Assembly (NCBI RefSeq): GCF_005233515.1
Contig: NZ_QFZZ01000015.1
Location: 1 to 64,000, forward strand
Length of the DNA: 64,000 bases
Source: Pseudomonas sp. CFBP13508
GTDB lineage: Bacteria; Pseudomonadota; Gammaproteobacteria; Pseudomonadales; Pseudomonadaceae
Direction: 5' to 3'
The notes below the pieces were generated by a model. It was not told where the DNA came from and made no database searches. It worked only from the letters and a program-made list of their open reading frames with translations. The position numbers were made by a program, and so were the translations under genes. Of this stretch, positions 37,298 through 46,337 are shown piece after piece (within the stretch, counting starts at the first letter, position 1; every line of letters starts with the position of its first letter).

Positions 37298-38221
37298 TCA
37301 GGCTTGTTCAGGTGCGGCAAACGGTGCGTCCAGCGGCAAGGTGTCGAAGGTGCGCAACAATTCAATAAGGATTTGCGTGGCCGGGCCCAGGGGTTTGTCC
37401 TTGTTCGAATACAGATAGAAACTCGAATTGCGGCTGCCGCCTCGGTCCAACGGTAGCAGCTTGAGCGAACCATCCTTGAGTTCGCGGTCGATCATGTGCC
37501 GCGGTAGCCAGGCAAAGCCCAGGCCGCTGCTGACAAAGGTCGCGGCGGTGGCGAGGCTGCCGACGGTCCAGCGCTGTTCGGCGCCGAGCCAGCCGACATC
37601 GCGCGGCTGCTGGCGGCCGGAGTCGCGGATCACCACTTGCATCTGGGTTTCCAGATCCTGAAAGCTCAACTCGCGGTTGAGCCGATGCAGCGGGTGATCA
37701 GGGTGGGCAACGGCGACGAACTCGACATCGCTCAATTCCGCACCCAAGTAGCCGGGAATGCTCAGTCCGGTGATTGCCAAGTCCGCCACGCCTTCGAGCA
37801 GCACTTCCTCGACGCCCGACAACACTTCCTCACGCAAACGCACGCGGCAGCCGCGACTCTGCGGCATGAACGCGGTCAGGGCGCGGACGATCCGCGCGCT
37901 CGGGTAGGCCGCATCCACCACCAGCCGCACTTCCGCTTCCCAGCCTTGCTCCATGTGATGGGCAAGGTCTTCGAGTTGGCTGGCCTGTTTGACCAATTGC
38001 CGCGAACGCCGCAGCAACACGCCGCCGGCCTCGGTGAGCACGGCTTTGCGCCCGTCGATGCGCAGCAACGGCACACCGAGCTGATCCTGCATGCGGGCGA
38101 CGGTGTAGCTCACCGACGATTGCGAACGGTGCAGGGCCTCGGCGGCCTGGGCGAATCCGCCGTGGTCGACCACGGCCTGCAACGTTCGCCATTGATCAAG
38201 GGTCACGCGGGGCGCTTTCAT
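37298..38221 (-). CDS. LysR-family transcriptional regulator
   Basis: A 307-residue LysR protein. Winged helix at about 5-65 (GGFAQAAEALHRSQSSVSYTVARMQDQLGVPLL), then the effector domain. ATG 38221 (MKAPRVTLDQW) is chosen; TTG just upstream is in frame. It is divergent from a small secreted protein gene with only 49 bp between starts, and heads a unit with the hydrolase and cyclophilin. The target and effector are not visible. Confidence 0.9.
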   Translation of the reverse strand: MKAPRVTLDQWRTLQAVVDHGGFAQAAEALHRSQSSVSYTVARMQDQLGVPLLRIDGRKAVLTEAGGVLLRRSRQLVKQASQLEDLAHHMEQGWEAEVRLVVDAAYPSARIVRALTAFMPQSRGCRVRLREEVLSGVEEVLLEGVADLAITGLSIPGYLGAELSDVEFVAVAHPDHPLHRLNRELSFQDLETQMQVVIRDSGRQQPRDVGWLGAEQRWTVGSLATAATFVSSGLGFAWLPRHMIDRELKDGSLKLLPLDRGGSRNSSFYLYSNKDKPLGPATQILIELLRTFDTLPLDAPFAAPEQA

Positions 38222-38270
38222 CAATAGCTCCTCTTGTCCTAAGCTGGCCGTCCCTCATGGAGACTGCCGA

Positions 38271-38585
38271 ATGAAAAAATTCTGTTGTGTGGTGCTGGCG
38301 CTGCTGCCGTTGACCGCGTTTGCCTATCCGATCGACATGCAAAAGGATCTCAACGGCATGAAGATCGATTACGAGACTTACGACACGGACAACGACATCG
38401 GCTCGATCCGCGTGGCCAACTACGGTGACGTCGATGCGACCTGCCGTGCGGTATTCAGCAACGGCCCGGAAGCACCACGCACCCGCAGCATCGATGTCCC
38501 GGCGGGCAAGCATAAAAACGCCACGGCCAAGTTCACCCGCGAGATCATCAAGCTGCGCATCAAACTGACCTGCACTCCGAAATAA
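38271..38585 (+). CDS. Small secreted protein
   Basis: A 104-residue protein with a signal peptide (KKFCCVVLALLPLTAFA, cleavage after AFA). The mature part has two cysteines (CRAVF and LTCTPK), able to form one disulphide, and no known domain. Probably periplasmic; function unknown. Divergent from the LysR gene; a REP doublet follows 12 bp after its stop. Confidence 0.75.
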   Translation: MKKFCCVVLALLPLTAFAYPIDMQKDLNGMKIDYETYDTDNDIGSIRVANYGDVDATCRAVFSNGPEAPRTRSIDVPAGKHKNATAKFTREIIKLRIKLTCTPK

Positions 38586-38597
38586 CGCTATTTCCCT

Positions 38598-38684
38598 GTG
38601 GGAGCGAGCCTGCTCGCGAAGACGGAATGTCATCCAGAGATGCTGTGACTGACATTCCGCTTTCGCGAGCAGGCTCGCTCCCAC
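38598..38684. repeat. REP doublet, family A, long class
   Basis: Inward inverted pair, 87 bp, with extended inner pairing (GACGGAATGTCAT / GACATTCCGC). Confidence 0.9.
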
Positions 38685-38817
38685 AAGGGATATGGGTTTA
38701 GCTTATAAACGAATTTATCGATGGATTACAGCGGATATTTGCGCTTTTTCATCGATTCAGCTCTGTTTAACCTTCACTCCATCGACTTACAACATTCTCG
38801 GATGGAGGCTACACACC

Positions 38818-39417
38818 ATGTCCCGCGTTCTGATCATCGAAAGCAGTGCCCGCCAGCAAGACTCGGTTTCCCGTCAATTGACCCAGACCTTCATCGCTCA
38901 GTGGAAAGCCGCGCACCCTGCCGATCAGATCACCGTGCGTGACCTCGCCGCGAACCCGGTGCCGCATCTGGACACCAATTTGCTGGGTGGCTGGATGAAA
39001 CCCGCCGAGCAGCGCAACGACAGCGAACAGGCGTCGCTGGACCGCTCCAACCTATTGACTGATGAGCTGCTTGCCGCCGACGTGCTGGTGCTGGCGGCAC
39101 CGATGTACAACTTTGCGATCCCGAGCACGCTCAAGGCCTGGCTGGATCATGTGCTGCGCGCCGGGGTGACCTTCAAGTACACCGAAACCGGTCCGCAGGG
39201 GCTGCTCGGCGGCAAGCGCGCCTTTGTCCTGACCGCTCGCGGTGGTGTGTATGCCGGTGGCCCGGCGGATCATCAGGAACCGTACTTGCGCCAGGTGATG
39301 GGTTTCATCGGCATCAACGACGTGACCTTTATCCATGCAGAGGGCATGAACCTGGGCGGTGACTTCCAGGAGAAGGGCCTGAATCAGGCCAACGCCAAAT
39401 TGTCTCAGGTCGCTTGA
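38818..39417 (+). CDS. azoR: FMN-dependent NADH-azoreductase
   Basis: A 199-residue flavodoxin-fold quinone/azo reductase. IESSARQQDSVSRQL near the start is the FMN-phosphate loop; PMYNFAIPSTLKAWLDHVLRAG is the flavin and substrate region and TARGGVYAGGPADHQEPYL the second flavin loop. It reduces quinones by two electrons using NADH. Start ATG 38818, behind GATGGAGGCTACACACC. The 132 bp upstream hold an inverted ATCGATG / CATCGAT pair. Confidence 0.93.
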   Translation: MSRVLIIESSARQQDSVSRQLTQTFIAQWKAAHPADQITVRDLAANPVPHLDTNLLGGWMKPAEQRNDSEQASLDRSNLLTDELLAADVLVLAAPMYNFAIPSTLKAWLDHVLRAGVTFKYTETGPQGLLGGKRAFVLTARGGVYAGGPADHQEPYLRQVMGFIGINDVTFIHAEGMNLGGDFQEKGLNQANAKLSQVA

Positions 39418-39524
39418 TCGGTTAATCGCCAGATAATCGCTGGATGGTCTAGTGACCTGGCGCAACCCCTTCAAGGCTTTACGCGCATCGAACCTCCCTT
39501 TGCACTTTTGCTCCTGAGTGCTGT

Positions 39525-39563
39525 AGCCCGATTGAACGCTTTAGCGAGATCGGGCTTTTTTTT
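39525..39563 (+). terminator. Rho-independent terminator
   Basis: AGCCCGAT / ATCGGGCT stem around a 16-base loop, then TTTTTTTT. It ends the azoR transcript. Confidence 0.9.
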
Positions 39564-39596
39564 GTCTGCGATTTGACGAACAACACATGACTCCTT

Positions 39597-39683
39597 GTGG
39601 GAGCGAGCCTGCTCGCGAAAGCGGTGTATCAGAAAAGTATCAGCCGTCTGACACGCTGCCTTCGCGAGCAGGCTCGCTCCCAC
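39597..39683. repeat. REP doublet, family A, long class
   Basis: Inward inverted pair, 87 bp. The frame of the next gene reads through it (GASLLAK), which should not be taken as coding. Confidence 0.9.
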
Positions 39684-39761
39684 CGGTTATTTGTGTTTCC
39701 GGCTATTCGCAGTGAGCGGCAAAACCCGCTATCGTCGCCGCCATTCGATTTCGAGGCGAAC

Positions 39762-40619
39762 ATGGGCTATCTACTTTTTGTGACGCTGATCCAGGCGTTT
39801 TCTTTCAGTCTGATCGGCGAATACCTGGCCGGGCATGTCGACAGCTACTTCGCGGTGCTGGTGCGTGTGGTGCTGGCCGGGCTGGTGTTTATTCCGTTGA
39901 CGCGCTGGCGTTCGGTGGAGCCGGCGTTCATGCGTGGCATGTTGCTGATCGGCGCGTTGCAGTTCGGGGTGACTTACGTCTGCCTGTACCTGAGCTTCCG
40001 CGTGCTGACGGTGCCGGAGGTTTTGCTGTTCACCATTCTTACACCGCTGCATGTGACGTTGATCGAAGACGCGCTGAACCGTCGCTTTAATCCGTGGGCA
40101 TTGGTTGCTGCGCTGGTGGCGGTCGGCGGTGCGGCGGTGATTCGCTTCGACAGCATCAGTCCCGACTTCTTCATGGGCTTCCTGCTGCTGCAACTGGCCA
40201 ACTTCACCTACGCCGCCGGGCAGGTCCTGTACAAGCATCTGGTGGCCAAGCATCCGAGCGATCTGCCGCATTACCGCCGCTTCGGTTATTTCTACCTTGG
40301 CGCATTGATGGTGGTGCTGCCGGCGTTTCTGCTGTTTGGCAAATCGAACTTTCTGCCTGAAGCGCCACTGCAATGGGCGGTGTTGCTGTTCCTCGGGCTG
40401 GTTTCGACGGCGCTGGGCCTGTACTGGTGGAACAAGGGCGCGTGCATGGTCAATGGCGGCACGCTGGCAGTGATGAATAACCTGCACGTGCCGGTGGGGT
40501 TGCTGTTGAATTTGCTGATCTGGAATCAACATGAGGAACTGGGGAGATTGTTCCTCGGCGGCAGTGTGATCTTGATGGCGGTGTGGATCAGCCGGTTGGG
40601 TATCAGGCGCACCGCATAA
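39762..40619 (+). CDS. EamA/DMT-family transporter (CarO-like)
   Basis: A 285-residue membrane protein with ten predicted helices in two EamA repeats. LIQAFSFSLIGEYLAGHVDSYFAVLVR begins repeat one; WWNKGACMVNGGTLAVMNNLHVPVGLLLN is in repeat two. It resembles the carboxylate/amino acid/amine transporter group. ATG 39762 is the first start beyond the REP sequence. Substrate unknown. Confidence 0.88.
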   Translation: MGYLLFVTLIQAFSFSLIGEYLAGHVDSYFAVLVRVVLAGLVFIPLTRWRSVEPAFMRGMLLIGALQFGVTYVCLYLSFRVLTVPEVLLFTILTPLHVTLIEDALNRRFNPWALVAALVAVGGAAVIRFDSISPDFFMGFLLLQLANFTYAAGQVLYKHLVAKHPSDLPHYRRFGYFYLGALMVVLPAFLLFGKSNFLPEAPLQWAVLLFLGLVSTALGLYWWNKGACMVNGGTLAVMNNLHVPVGLLLNLLIWNQHEELGRLFLGGSVILMAVWISRLGIRRTA

Positions 40620-40623
40620 CCCG

Positions 40624-40710
40624 TGCAGGAGCTGCCGAAGGCTGCGATCTTTTGATATTAAAAGTCAAAAGATCATCCGAACGCGGCCCGAGCCTTCGGC
40701 AGCTCCTACA
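40624..40710. repeat. REP doublet, family B, inward arms
   Basis: Inverted pair; the right arm is interrupted by ATCCGAACGCGGCCC. Lies between the convergent DMT and mechanosensitive channel genes. Confidence 0.8.
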
Positions 40711-40723
40711 TGTGATTTGTGGG

Positions 40724-42022
40724 TTACATCAGGTGTTTCTCAGGCTCCGGAATACTCGCCGAGCCCAACACCGCCGGCAGCAACCCGGCGCGCAAATCCC
40801 CACCACTCGGCTGCTGATACAGGCTCAGCCCGAACTCCGGCAACACCGCCAGCAGGTAATCGAAAATATCCCCCTGAATCCGCTCGTAATCGGCCCACAC
40901 CGTGGTGCGGGTGAAGCAGTAGATTTCCAGCGGAATGCCCTGCGCGGTGGTCTGCATCTGCCGGACCATGCAGGTCATGTTCGGCTGAATCTCCGGATGA
41001 CTCTTCAGATACGCCAGCGCATAGGCGCGAAAGGTGCCGATGTTGGTCATGCGGCGGCGGTTGGCCGACATTGCCGCGACATTGCCTTGCGCTTCGTTCC
41101 AGGCCTTGAGCTCGGCTTTCTTGCGGCCCATGTAGTCGGTCAGCAGGTGCACCTGCGAGAGCTTTTCTTCCTCGTCGTCGCGGATGAAGCGCACGCCGCT
41201 GGCATCGATGAACAGGCTGCGTTTGATCCGCCGACCGCCGGACTGCTGCATGCCGCGCCAGTTCTTGAACGACTCGGACATCAGCCGCCAGGTCGGGATC
41301 GAGACGATCGTCTTGTCGAAGTTCTGCACCTTGACCGTGTGCAGCGTGATGTCGACCACGTCGCCATCGGCACCGACTTGCGGCATCTCGATCCAGTCGC
41401 CGACGCGCAACATGTCGTTGCTGGTCAGTTGCACGCTGGCGACGAACGACAGCAGGGTGTCCTTGTAGACCAACAGAATCACCGCCGACATCGCACCCAG
41501 ACCCGACAGCAGCAACAGCGGCGAGCGGTCGATCAGGGTGGCGACGATGATGATCGCGCCGAACACGTACAAAACCATTTTCGCCAGTTGCACGTAGCCT
41601 TTGATCGAGCGTGTACGCGCATGCTCGGTGCGCGCGTAGATGTCGAGCAGGGCGTTGAGCAGGGCGCTGACCGCCAGCAGCAGGAACAGGATGGTGAACG
41701 CCAGCGCGACGTTGCCGAGAAAATTCATCGCGGTTTTGCTCAGCTCCGGCACCAGGTGCAGGCCGAACTGGATCACCAGCGACGGCGTCATCTGCGCCAG
41801 TCGTTGAAACACCTTGTTGTGGCGAAAATCGTTGATCCAGTGCAGCGCCGGTTGGCGGCCGAGCATGCGGCTGGCGTGCAGGATCAGGTAACGCGCCACC
41901 CGTCCGAGCACCAGCGCAATGACCAGCAGCACCAGCAGCGCCAGTCCCGATTGCAGAAGTGGGTGCTCTTCGAGCGTGCCCCAGAGGCCTTGGGCTTTGA
42001 GCCAGAGCTGTTTGATATCCAT
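40724..42022 (-). CDS. Mechanosensitive channel of the MscS superfamily (YbdG-like)
   Basis: A 432-residue inner membrane protein. Several helices precede the pore helix and MscS beta domain (LLLLSGLGAMSAVILLVYKDTLLSFVASVQLTSNDMLRVGDWIEMP), followed by a long cytoplasmic part with the SGGRRIKRSL and MTNIGTFRAY segments typical of the YbdG subfamily (E. coli YbdG 415 residues). It should open on membrane tension to release solutes during osmotic downshock. ATG 42022. Divergent from the DEAD-box helicase gene. Confidence 0.9.
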   Translation of the reverse strand: MDIKQLWLKAQGLWGTLEEHPLLQSGLALLVLLVIALVLGRVARYLILHASRMLGRQPALHWINDFRHNKVFQRLAQMTPSLVIQFGLHLVPELSKTAMNFLGNVALAFTILFLLLAVSALLNALLDIYARTEHARTRSIKGYVQLAKMVLYVFGAIIIVATLIDRSPLLLLSGLGAMSAVILLVYKDTLLSFVASVQLTSNDMLRVGDWIEMPQVGADGDVVDITLHTVKVQNFDKTIVSIPTWRLMSESFKNWRGMQQSGGRRIKRSLFIDASGVRFIRDDEEEKLSQVHLLTDYMGRKKAELKAWNEAQGNVAAMSANRRRMTNIGTFRAYALAYLKSHPEIQPNMTCMVRQMQTTAQGIPLEIYCFTRTTVWADYERIQGDIFDYLLAVLPEFGLSLYQQPSGGDLRAGLLPAVLGSASIPEPEKHLM

Positions 42023-42213
42023 AAGCGGAACATTTCTTCTGTAAGACGCGAGGGCCGATTAGAGCATTTAAGACGCTGTGTATTGCAGCGAGTGACAAAT
42101 CGGGCAACAAAAAAACCACTGATTGTCGCCGTTTGCACAAAGAAACTCGGCCTGAGCGCTCGAAACCGGTAACCTATGCAGCTGTTTTTTTGCATATCTT
42201 CGAGGTAGCACCC

Positions 42214-43554
42214 GTGTTTTCCCAATTCGCCCTGCACGAACGCCTGCTCAAAGCCGTGGCCGAGCTGAAATTTGTCGAGCCAACGCCAGTGCAAGCCGCG
42301 GCCATCCCGCTGGCGCTCCAGGGGCGTGATCTGCGGGTGACGGCGCAAACCGGTAGCGGCAAAACCGCCGCTTTCGTCCTGCCGATCCTCAATCGCCTGA
42401 TCGGCCCGGCGAAGATCCGCGTCAGCATCAAGACGCTGATCCTGCTGCCGACCCGTGAACTGGCCCAGCAGACCTTGAAGGAAGTCGAACGCTTCTCGCA
42501 GTTCACCTTCATCAAGTCCGGCCTGATCACTGGCGGCGAAGACTTCAAGGTGCAGGCGGCAATGCTGCGCAAAGTGCCGGACATCCTCATCGGCACCCCG
42601 GGGCGGATGATCGAGCAGCTCAATGCCGGCAACCTCGACCTGAAAGAAGTCGAAGTGCTGGTGCTCGACGAAGCCGACCGCATGCTCGACATGGGTTTCG
42701 CCGAAGACGTGCAGCGTCTGGTCGATGAATGCCCGAACCGTCAGCAGACCATGCTGTTCTCCGCCACCACCGGCGGTTCCGGCCTGCGCGAGATGATCGC
42801 CAAGGTCCTGAACAACCCGGAGCACCTGCAGCTCAACGCCGTCAGCCAGCTCAACTCGACGACTCGTCAGCAAATCATCACCGCCGACCACAATCAGCAC
42901 AAAGAGCAGATTGTGAACTGGCTGCTGGCCAACGAGACCTACCAGAAGGCCATTGTCTTCACCAATACCCGCGCCATGGCCGACCGCATTTACGGCCGCC
43001 TCGTGGCGCAGGAATACAAGGCGTTCGTGCTGCACGGTGAGAAAGACCAGAAGGATCGCAAACTGGCGATCGATCGTCTGAAGCAGGGCGGTGTGAAAAT
43101 CCTCGTCGCGACCGACGTTGCGGCACGTGGTCTGGATGTAGATGGTCTGGATCTGGTGATCAACTTCGATATGCCACGCAGCGGCGACGAATACGTACAC
43201 CGCATCGGTCGTACCGGCCGCGCCGGCAACGACGGTCTGGCGATCTCGCTGATCTGCCACGGCGACTGGAACCTGATGTCGAGCATCGAGCGCTACCTGA
43301 AGCAGAGCTTCGAGCGCCGCACCATCAAGGAAGTCAAAGGCACCTACGGCGGACCGAAAAAGGTCAAGGCCTCGGGCAAAGCCGTCGGCGTGAAAAAGAA
43401 AAAGACTGACGCCAAGGGCGACAAAAAGAAAACCGCCGCCAAGACGCCGACCAAGCGCAAGAGCGTCAACCGTCCAAAGCCGGATTCTCTGGTGAGCAGC
43501 GACGGCATGGCCCCGCTCAAGCGTCGCAAGCCAGCCGAGCCTGCGGCTGAGTAA
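42214..43554 (+). CDS. DEAD-box ATP-dependent RNA helicase (RhlE/SrmB-like)
   Basis: A 446-residue DEAD-box helicase. Q motif TPVQ, Walker A AQTGSGKT (44-51), PTREL, GTPGR, DEAD (152-155), SAT, and HRIGRTGRAG are all present. The tail from about 390 is Lys-rich (GVKKKKTDAKGDKKKTAA) and should bind RNA. It probably acts in ribosome assembly or mRNA decay. The start is GTG 42214 (VFSQFALHERLL), behind CGAGGTAGCACCC; no ATG fits. Followed by a strong terminator. Confidence 0.92.
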   Translation: MFSQFALHERLLKAVAELKFVEPTPVQAAAIPLALQGRDLRVTAQTGSGKTAAFVLPILNRLIGPAKIRVSIKTLILLPTRELAQQTLKEVERFSQFTFIKSGLITGGEDFKVQAAMLRKVPDILIGTPGRMIEQLNAGNLDLKEVEVLVLDEADRMLDMGFAEDVQRLVDECPNRQQTMLFSATTGGSGLREMIAKVLNNPEHLQLNAVSQLNSTTRQQIITADHNQHKEQIVNWLLANETYQKAIVFTNTRAMADRIYGRLVAQEYKAFVLHGEKDQKDRKLAIDRLKQGGVKILVATDVAARGLDVDGLDLVINFDMPRSGDEYVHRIGRTGRAGNDGLAISLICHGDWNLMSSIERYLKQSFERRTIKEVKGTYGGPKKVKASGKAVGVKKKKTDAKGDKKKTAAKTPTKRKSVNRPKPDSLVSSDGMAPLKRRKPAEPAAE

Positions 43555-43570
43555 GCTGTAGAACGCGCAT

Positions 43571-43600
43571 AAAAAAACCGGACATTGTCCGGTTTTTTTT
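43571..43600 (+). terminator. Rho-independent terminator (bidirectional)
   Basis: CCGGAC / GTCCGG stem with ATT loop, A run before and T run after. Serves both the helicase gene and the convergent gene ending at 43606. Confidence 0.92.
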
Positions 43601-43605
43601 CGTCC

Positions 43606-43881
43606 TCAACTGTCGGCTTTTTTCTCCGCCGACCCCAGTTCCTTCAAACGCTGATCGATCAACTGGCACTTGTCCGGCAGATCGGCGCTGGCCGTGCCCA
43701 GATCCATGTTCTGCAACTCGGCGTTGATCTCCTTGGCCTTTTCCGGATTCTGCTCGGTGAGCTTGGAGACTTCCTTGGCCAGTTGTTCGCGTTTAATCGT
43801 CGCCTCTTCAGGCGTGCAGGCCCAGACGGGCAGGGCGCAGGCAAGGGTGGCGGCGAGGGACAGCTTGATCAGGGTTTTCAT
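43606..43881 (-). CDS. Small periplasmic protein
   Basis: A 91-residue protein with a signal peptide (MKTLIKLSLAATLACALPVWA). The mature part has two cysteines (CTPEE, KCQLI), is highly charged and predicted helical (IKREQLAKEVSKLTEQNPEKAKEINAEL), suggestive of a short coiled coil. No family of known function is recognised. Common in Pseudomonas; role unknown. Confidence 0.75.
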   Translation of the reverse strand: MKTLIKLSLAATLACALPVWACTPEEATIKREQLAKEVSKLTEQNPEKAKEINAELQNMDLGTASADLPDKCQLIDQRLKELGSAEKKADS

Positions 43882-43970
43882 GGGCAGGCCTCAGTTCCGG
43901 TTAAGGCGGGTTAACCGGTTGAGGGCTGAAGCCTGGTAAAAGTTCAGAAACTGTGGGGCCAGGATTGTCC

Positions 43971-44705
43971 TCAATCGGCGTGGCAGCAACCCGACTTCGG
44001 CGCACCGTCATACCGATCATGATGCCGCACCCATTCCATGATCTCGTCTTCATTCCTGCCCTTGGGCGTCAGATCCAGATAGTGGTAAGCGCCAACCAGC
44101 ATGTCCAGACCGCGCGCGTATGTGGAATAGGTGTGGAAAATCTCGCCTTCGTCATTGCGATAAAACACGCTCAGCCCCGGCATTTCTTCCTCGGCGCTGT
44201 CGTTTTTTTCGTAGTTGTAGGTAGCCTTTCCCGCCGCGACGTCCTCAGCCCGGGCGCAAACGCCGAAGTCGTAATTGAAATCGCAACCTTCTGACGAAAC
44301 CCAGTCGAACTTCCAGCCCATGCGTTGTTTGAATGCCTGAAACTCGTCGAACGGCGCGTGGGAAACTGCGACAACTGCAACGTCGTGATGGGCCAGGTGC
44401 TGGTTGGCGCCGTCAATGTGGTCGCTGAGGAACGAGCAGCCCTGGCAGCCTTGCTCCCAGCCTTTGGCGAACATGAAATGGTAGATGATCAACTGGCTGT
44501 TGTTGCCAAACAGGTCGTTGAGCTTGAGCTCGCCGTTCGGCCCTTGAAAATGATAGTCCTTGTCGACTTTTACCCACGGCAGGGCGCGGCGCTCGGCGCT
44601 GAGGCGATCGCGTTCCCGGGTGAAGGCTTTTTCGCGGGCCAGATGCTGCTGACGGGCGGCGAGCCATTCTTCGCGTGATACCACCGGATGGTTTGTAACG
44701 TTCAT
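43971..44705 (-). CDS. DUF899 family thioredoxin-like protein
   Basis: A 244-residue protein of the DUF899 family (thioredoxin fold). KGWEQGCQGCSFLSDHID has a CxxC pair at the expected place, and the WVSSEGCDFNYDFGV and DGAPKSGCCHAD segments add more cysteines near the end. A redox role is likely but no partner is known. ATG 44705 (MNVTNHPVVSREEWL) is chosen; the frame remains open further upstream without a ribosome site. Confidence 0.83.
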   Translation of the reverse strand: MNVTNHPVVSREEWLAARQQHLAREKAFTRERDRLSAERRALPWVKVDKDYHFQGPNGELKLNDLFGNNSQLIIYHFMFAKGWEQGCQGCSFLSDHIDGANQHLAHHDVAVVAVSHAPFDEFQAFKQRMGWKFDWVSSEGCDFNYDFGVCARAEDVAAGKATYNYEKNDSAEEEMPGLSVFYRNDEGEIFHTYSTYARGLDMLVGAYHYLDLTPKGRNEDEIMEWVRHHDRYDGAPKSGCCHAD

Positions 44706-44877
44706 GACGATGTCTCCTGCGGGTTGAACCGGCTGTTTCAGCCTAGTCGTTCGACGTGCGAGGGAATCGACAGCCGCCGGTCGGTCGGGTCCGGAAATAC
44801 TGCTGAACGGCTGCGCAGCGCTTCGGTCACAACCTTGAAAGCGGCACAAAATCACCCGCACCGGAGGTTGGATCAGG

Positions 44878-45270
44878 ATGACGACTTATAACTGGGATTT
44901 GATTGAACGTTTGCTGCATGAAGTGCAGAACAGCGCTGGCCACAGCTTCGCCCCCCGCGCTTATGCCGAAGACCATGCGGCCGAGAAAGCCAGCGCCGGC
45001 GAGCCGATCGACAATCTCGATCACTTGAAAACCCTGGCCTGTGATTATGAAAAGCTCTTGCTGGAGCGCGGATTCATCGAGCCGCGGCCGGATCACGAGG
45101 GCAGTACTGGCAACAACTTCATTCTGACCCCGCGCGGCTCCAGCCTGCTGAGCCTGATCGACAGCAGCATCCCCGGCAACGACCATCCGCGTCAGGTGCT
45201 GGATGAGCAGGAGGATGCGCTGGATGAGGTGACGTTTGATGAAGTCGCCTCAAAGGCTCAAATCGCCTGA
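44878..45270 (+). CDS. DUF2513-like winged-helix protein
   Basis: A 130-residue protein. DLIERLLHEVQNSA at the start and NFILTPRGSSLLSLID in the middle match the DUF2513 layout, where the ...LTxxGxxFL part resembles the wing of a winged helix. It may be a small DNA-binding regulator; no target is evident. ATG 44878 follows GGATCAGG. A REP doublet lies 17 bp after its stop. Confidence 0.65.
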   Translation: MTTYNWDLIERLLHEVQNSAGHSFAPRAYAEDHAAEKASAGEPIDNLDHLKTLACDYEKLLLERGFIEPRPDHEGSTGNNFILTPRGSSLLSLIDSSIPGNDHPRQVLDEQEDALDEVTFDEVASKAQIA

Positions 45271-45287
45271 GCCAGCGAAATCCCCCT

Positions 45288-45373
45288 GTGGGAGCGAGCC
45301 TGCTCGCGAATACGGTCTGTCGGTGACATTGAACTGTCTGATACACCGCTTTCGCGAGCAGGCTCGCTCCCAC
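45288..45373. repeat. REP doublet, family A, long class
   Basis: Inward inverted pair, 86 bp, inner arms CGGTCTGTCGG / CTGATACACCG. Confidence 0.9.
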
Positions 45374-45390
45374 ATTGGATTCCAGTGATT

Positions 45391-46260
45391 TCAAGGTTTC
45401 TGCGCGGCCTTCAGGCACTTCAGGTCATTGAAGTCCTTGCGCACGCCCTCGATTTTCTTCAGCAAGCGCTCACGCTGCTGCGGCGTGCTCTCGGCCATCA
45501 AGTCGACAAACAGCGATCGTGCCTGCGCTTCAGTATTGGCGTAGGCCTTGCGGTAATCCGCTGTCCATAAGCGCTCGCGGTTGACCAGAAGTGTCTCGAT
45601 GCGTTGTGGGAATTCGGGGCTTTGGCGTTGCGCAACGGCGGCGCTGAACTGTTGCTGCCAGTGCGCGCGGTTGGCGATCCATTGGGTGTTCTGGTCGCCC
45701 AAGGCATTGGTCCAGGCCACGACGCGTTGTTTCTGTGTATCACTGAGTGGGCCTAGCCAATCGTTCAGGCGTTTTTCCATGCGCTCGCCGCGTTCCTTGA
45801 TCTGCTGAGCCAGCGGCGGTTTCACGTATTCCTGCTGACGTTTGCGCAAATCCTTGGCGAACGCTTCGTTCATTTCTGCCACCTGTTTATCGTCCAGTCC
45901 TTGCAGCAGCTCGATGGCCGAAGGGGTGATTTCCCGGGCGGTTTCGGCGATGGCCTGTTTGGCTTCGGCGGTGCGCTCCTGCAGAGCGGCGTCGCTGACC
46001 TGATTGCTCTGGACCATGGCCTGCAAACGGTCCAGCCAGTCAAGGTAACCGGGTAACTGCGTGGTGCAGTGCCAGCTCAGGTGTTCCTTGAGCCGTTCGC
46101 TGAACCAGTCTTTCTGCTCGCCGTTCATGTCCACGTAATCGCTGAGCGACCACGGGATAATCACGTCGAGGTTGCGGTAGGCCAGGCCCACGCGGCTGCA
46201 AGCGCCGAGGGCGAGAGTGAAGATCAACAGGGCGGCAATCTGTTTGAACCAGCGAGACAT
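45391..46260 (-). CDS. DUF6279-type lipoprotein
   Basis: A 289-residue lipoprotein. The signal peptide ends in LGAC with Cys21 as the acylation site. The mature protein is helical and charged, with repeated QQ/ER-rich stretches. It fits the family of proteobacterial lipoproteins whose N-terminal mature part reads RVGLAYRNLDVIIPWSLSDYV. Expected to be anchored in the outer membrane; function unknown. ATG 46260 is used; a TTG two codons earlier is in frame. Confidence 0.8.
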   Translation of the reverse strand: MSRWFKQIAALLIFTLALGACSRVGLAYRNLDVIIPWSLSDYVDMNGEQKDWFSERLKEHLSWHCTTQLPGYLDWLDRLQAMVQSNQVSDAALQERTAEAKQAIAETAREITPSAIELLQGLDDKQVAEMNEAFAKDLRKRQQEYVKPPLAQQIKERGERMEKRLNDWLGPLSDTQKQRVVAWTNALGDQNTQWIANRAHWQQQFSAAVAQRQSPEFPQRIETLLVNRERLWTADYRKAYANTEAQARSLFVDLMAESTPQQRERLLKKIEGVRKDFNDLKCLKAAQKP

Positions 46261-46337
46261 GGGCAAATCCTTGCGAGAGCCTGGCGTCGGAAATCTGATT
46301 CTTATGTGATGCAGGATGCGCGCGGCAGTTCAGCCGA

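Noticed and set aside
39597..39761. N-terminal extension of the DMT transporter at 39762
   Set aside because: Again a REP translation (GASLLAK); the first helix begins right after ATG 39762.
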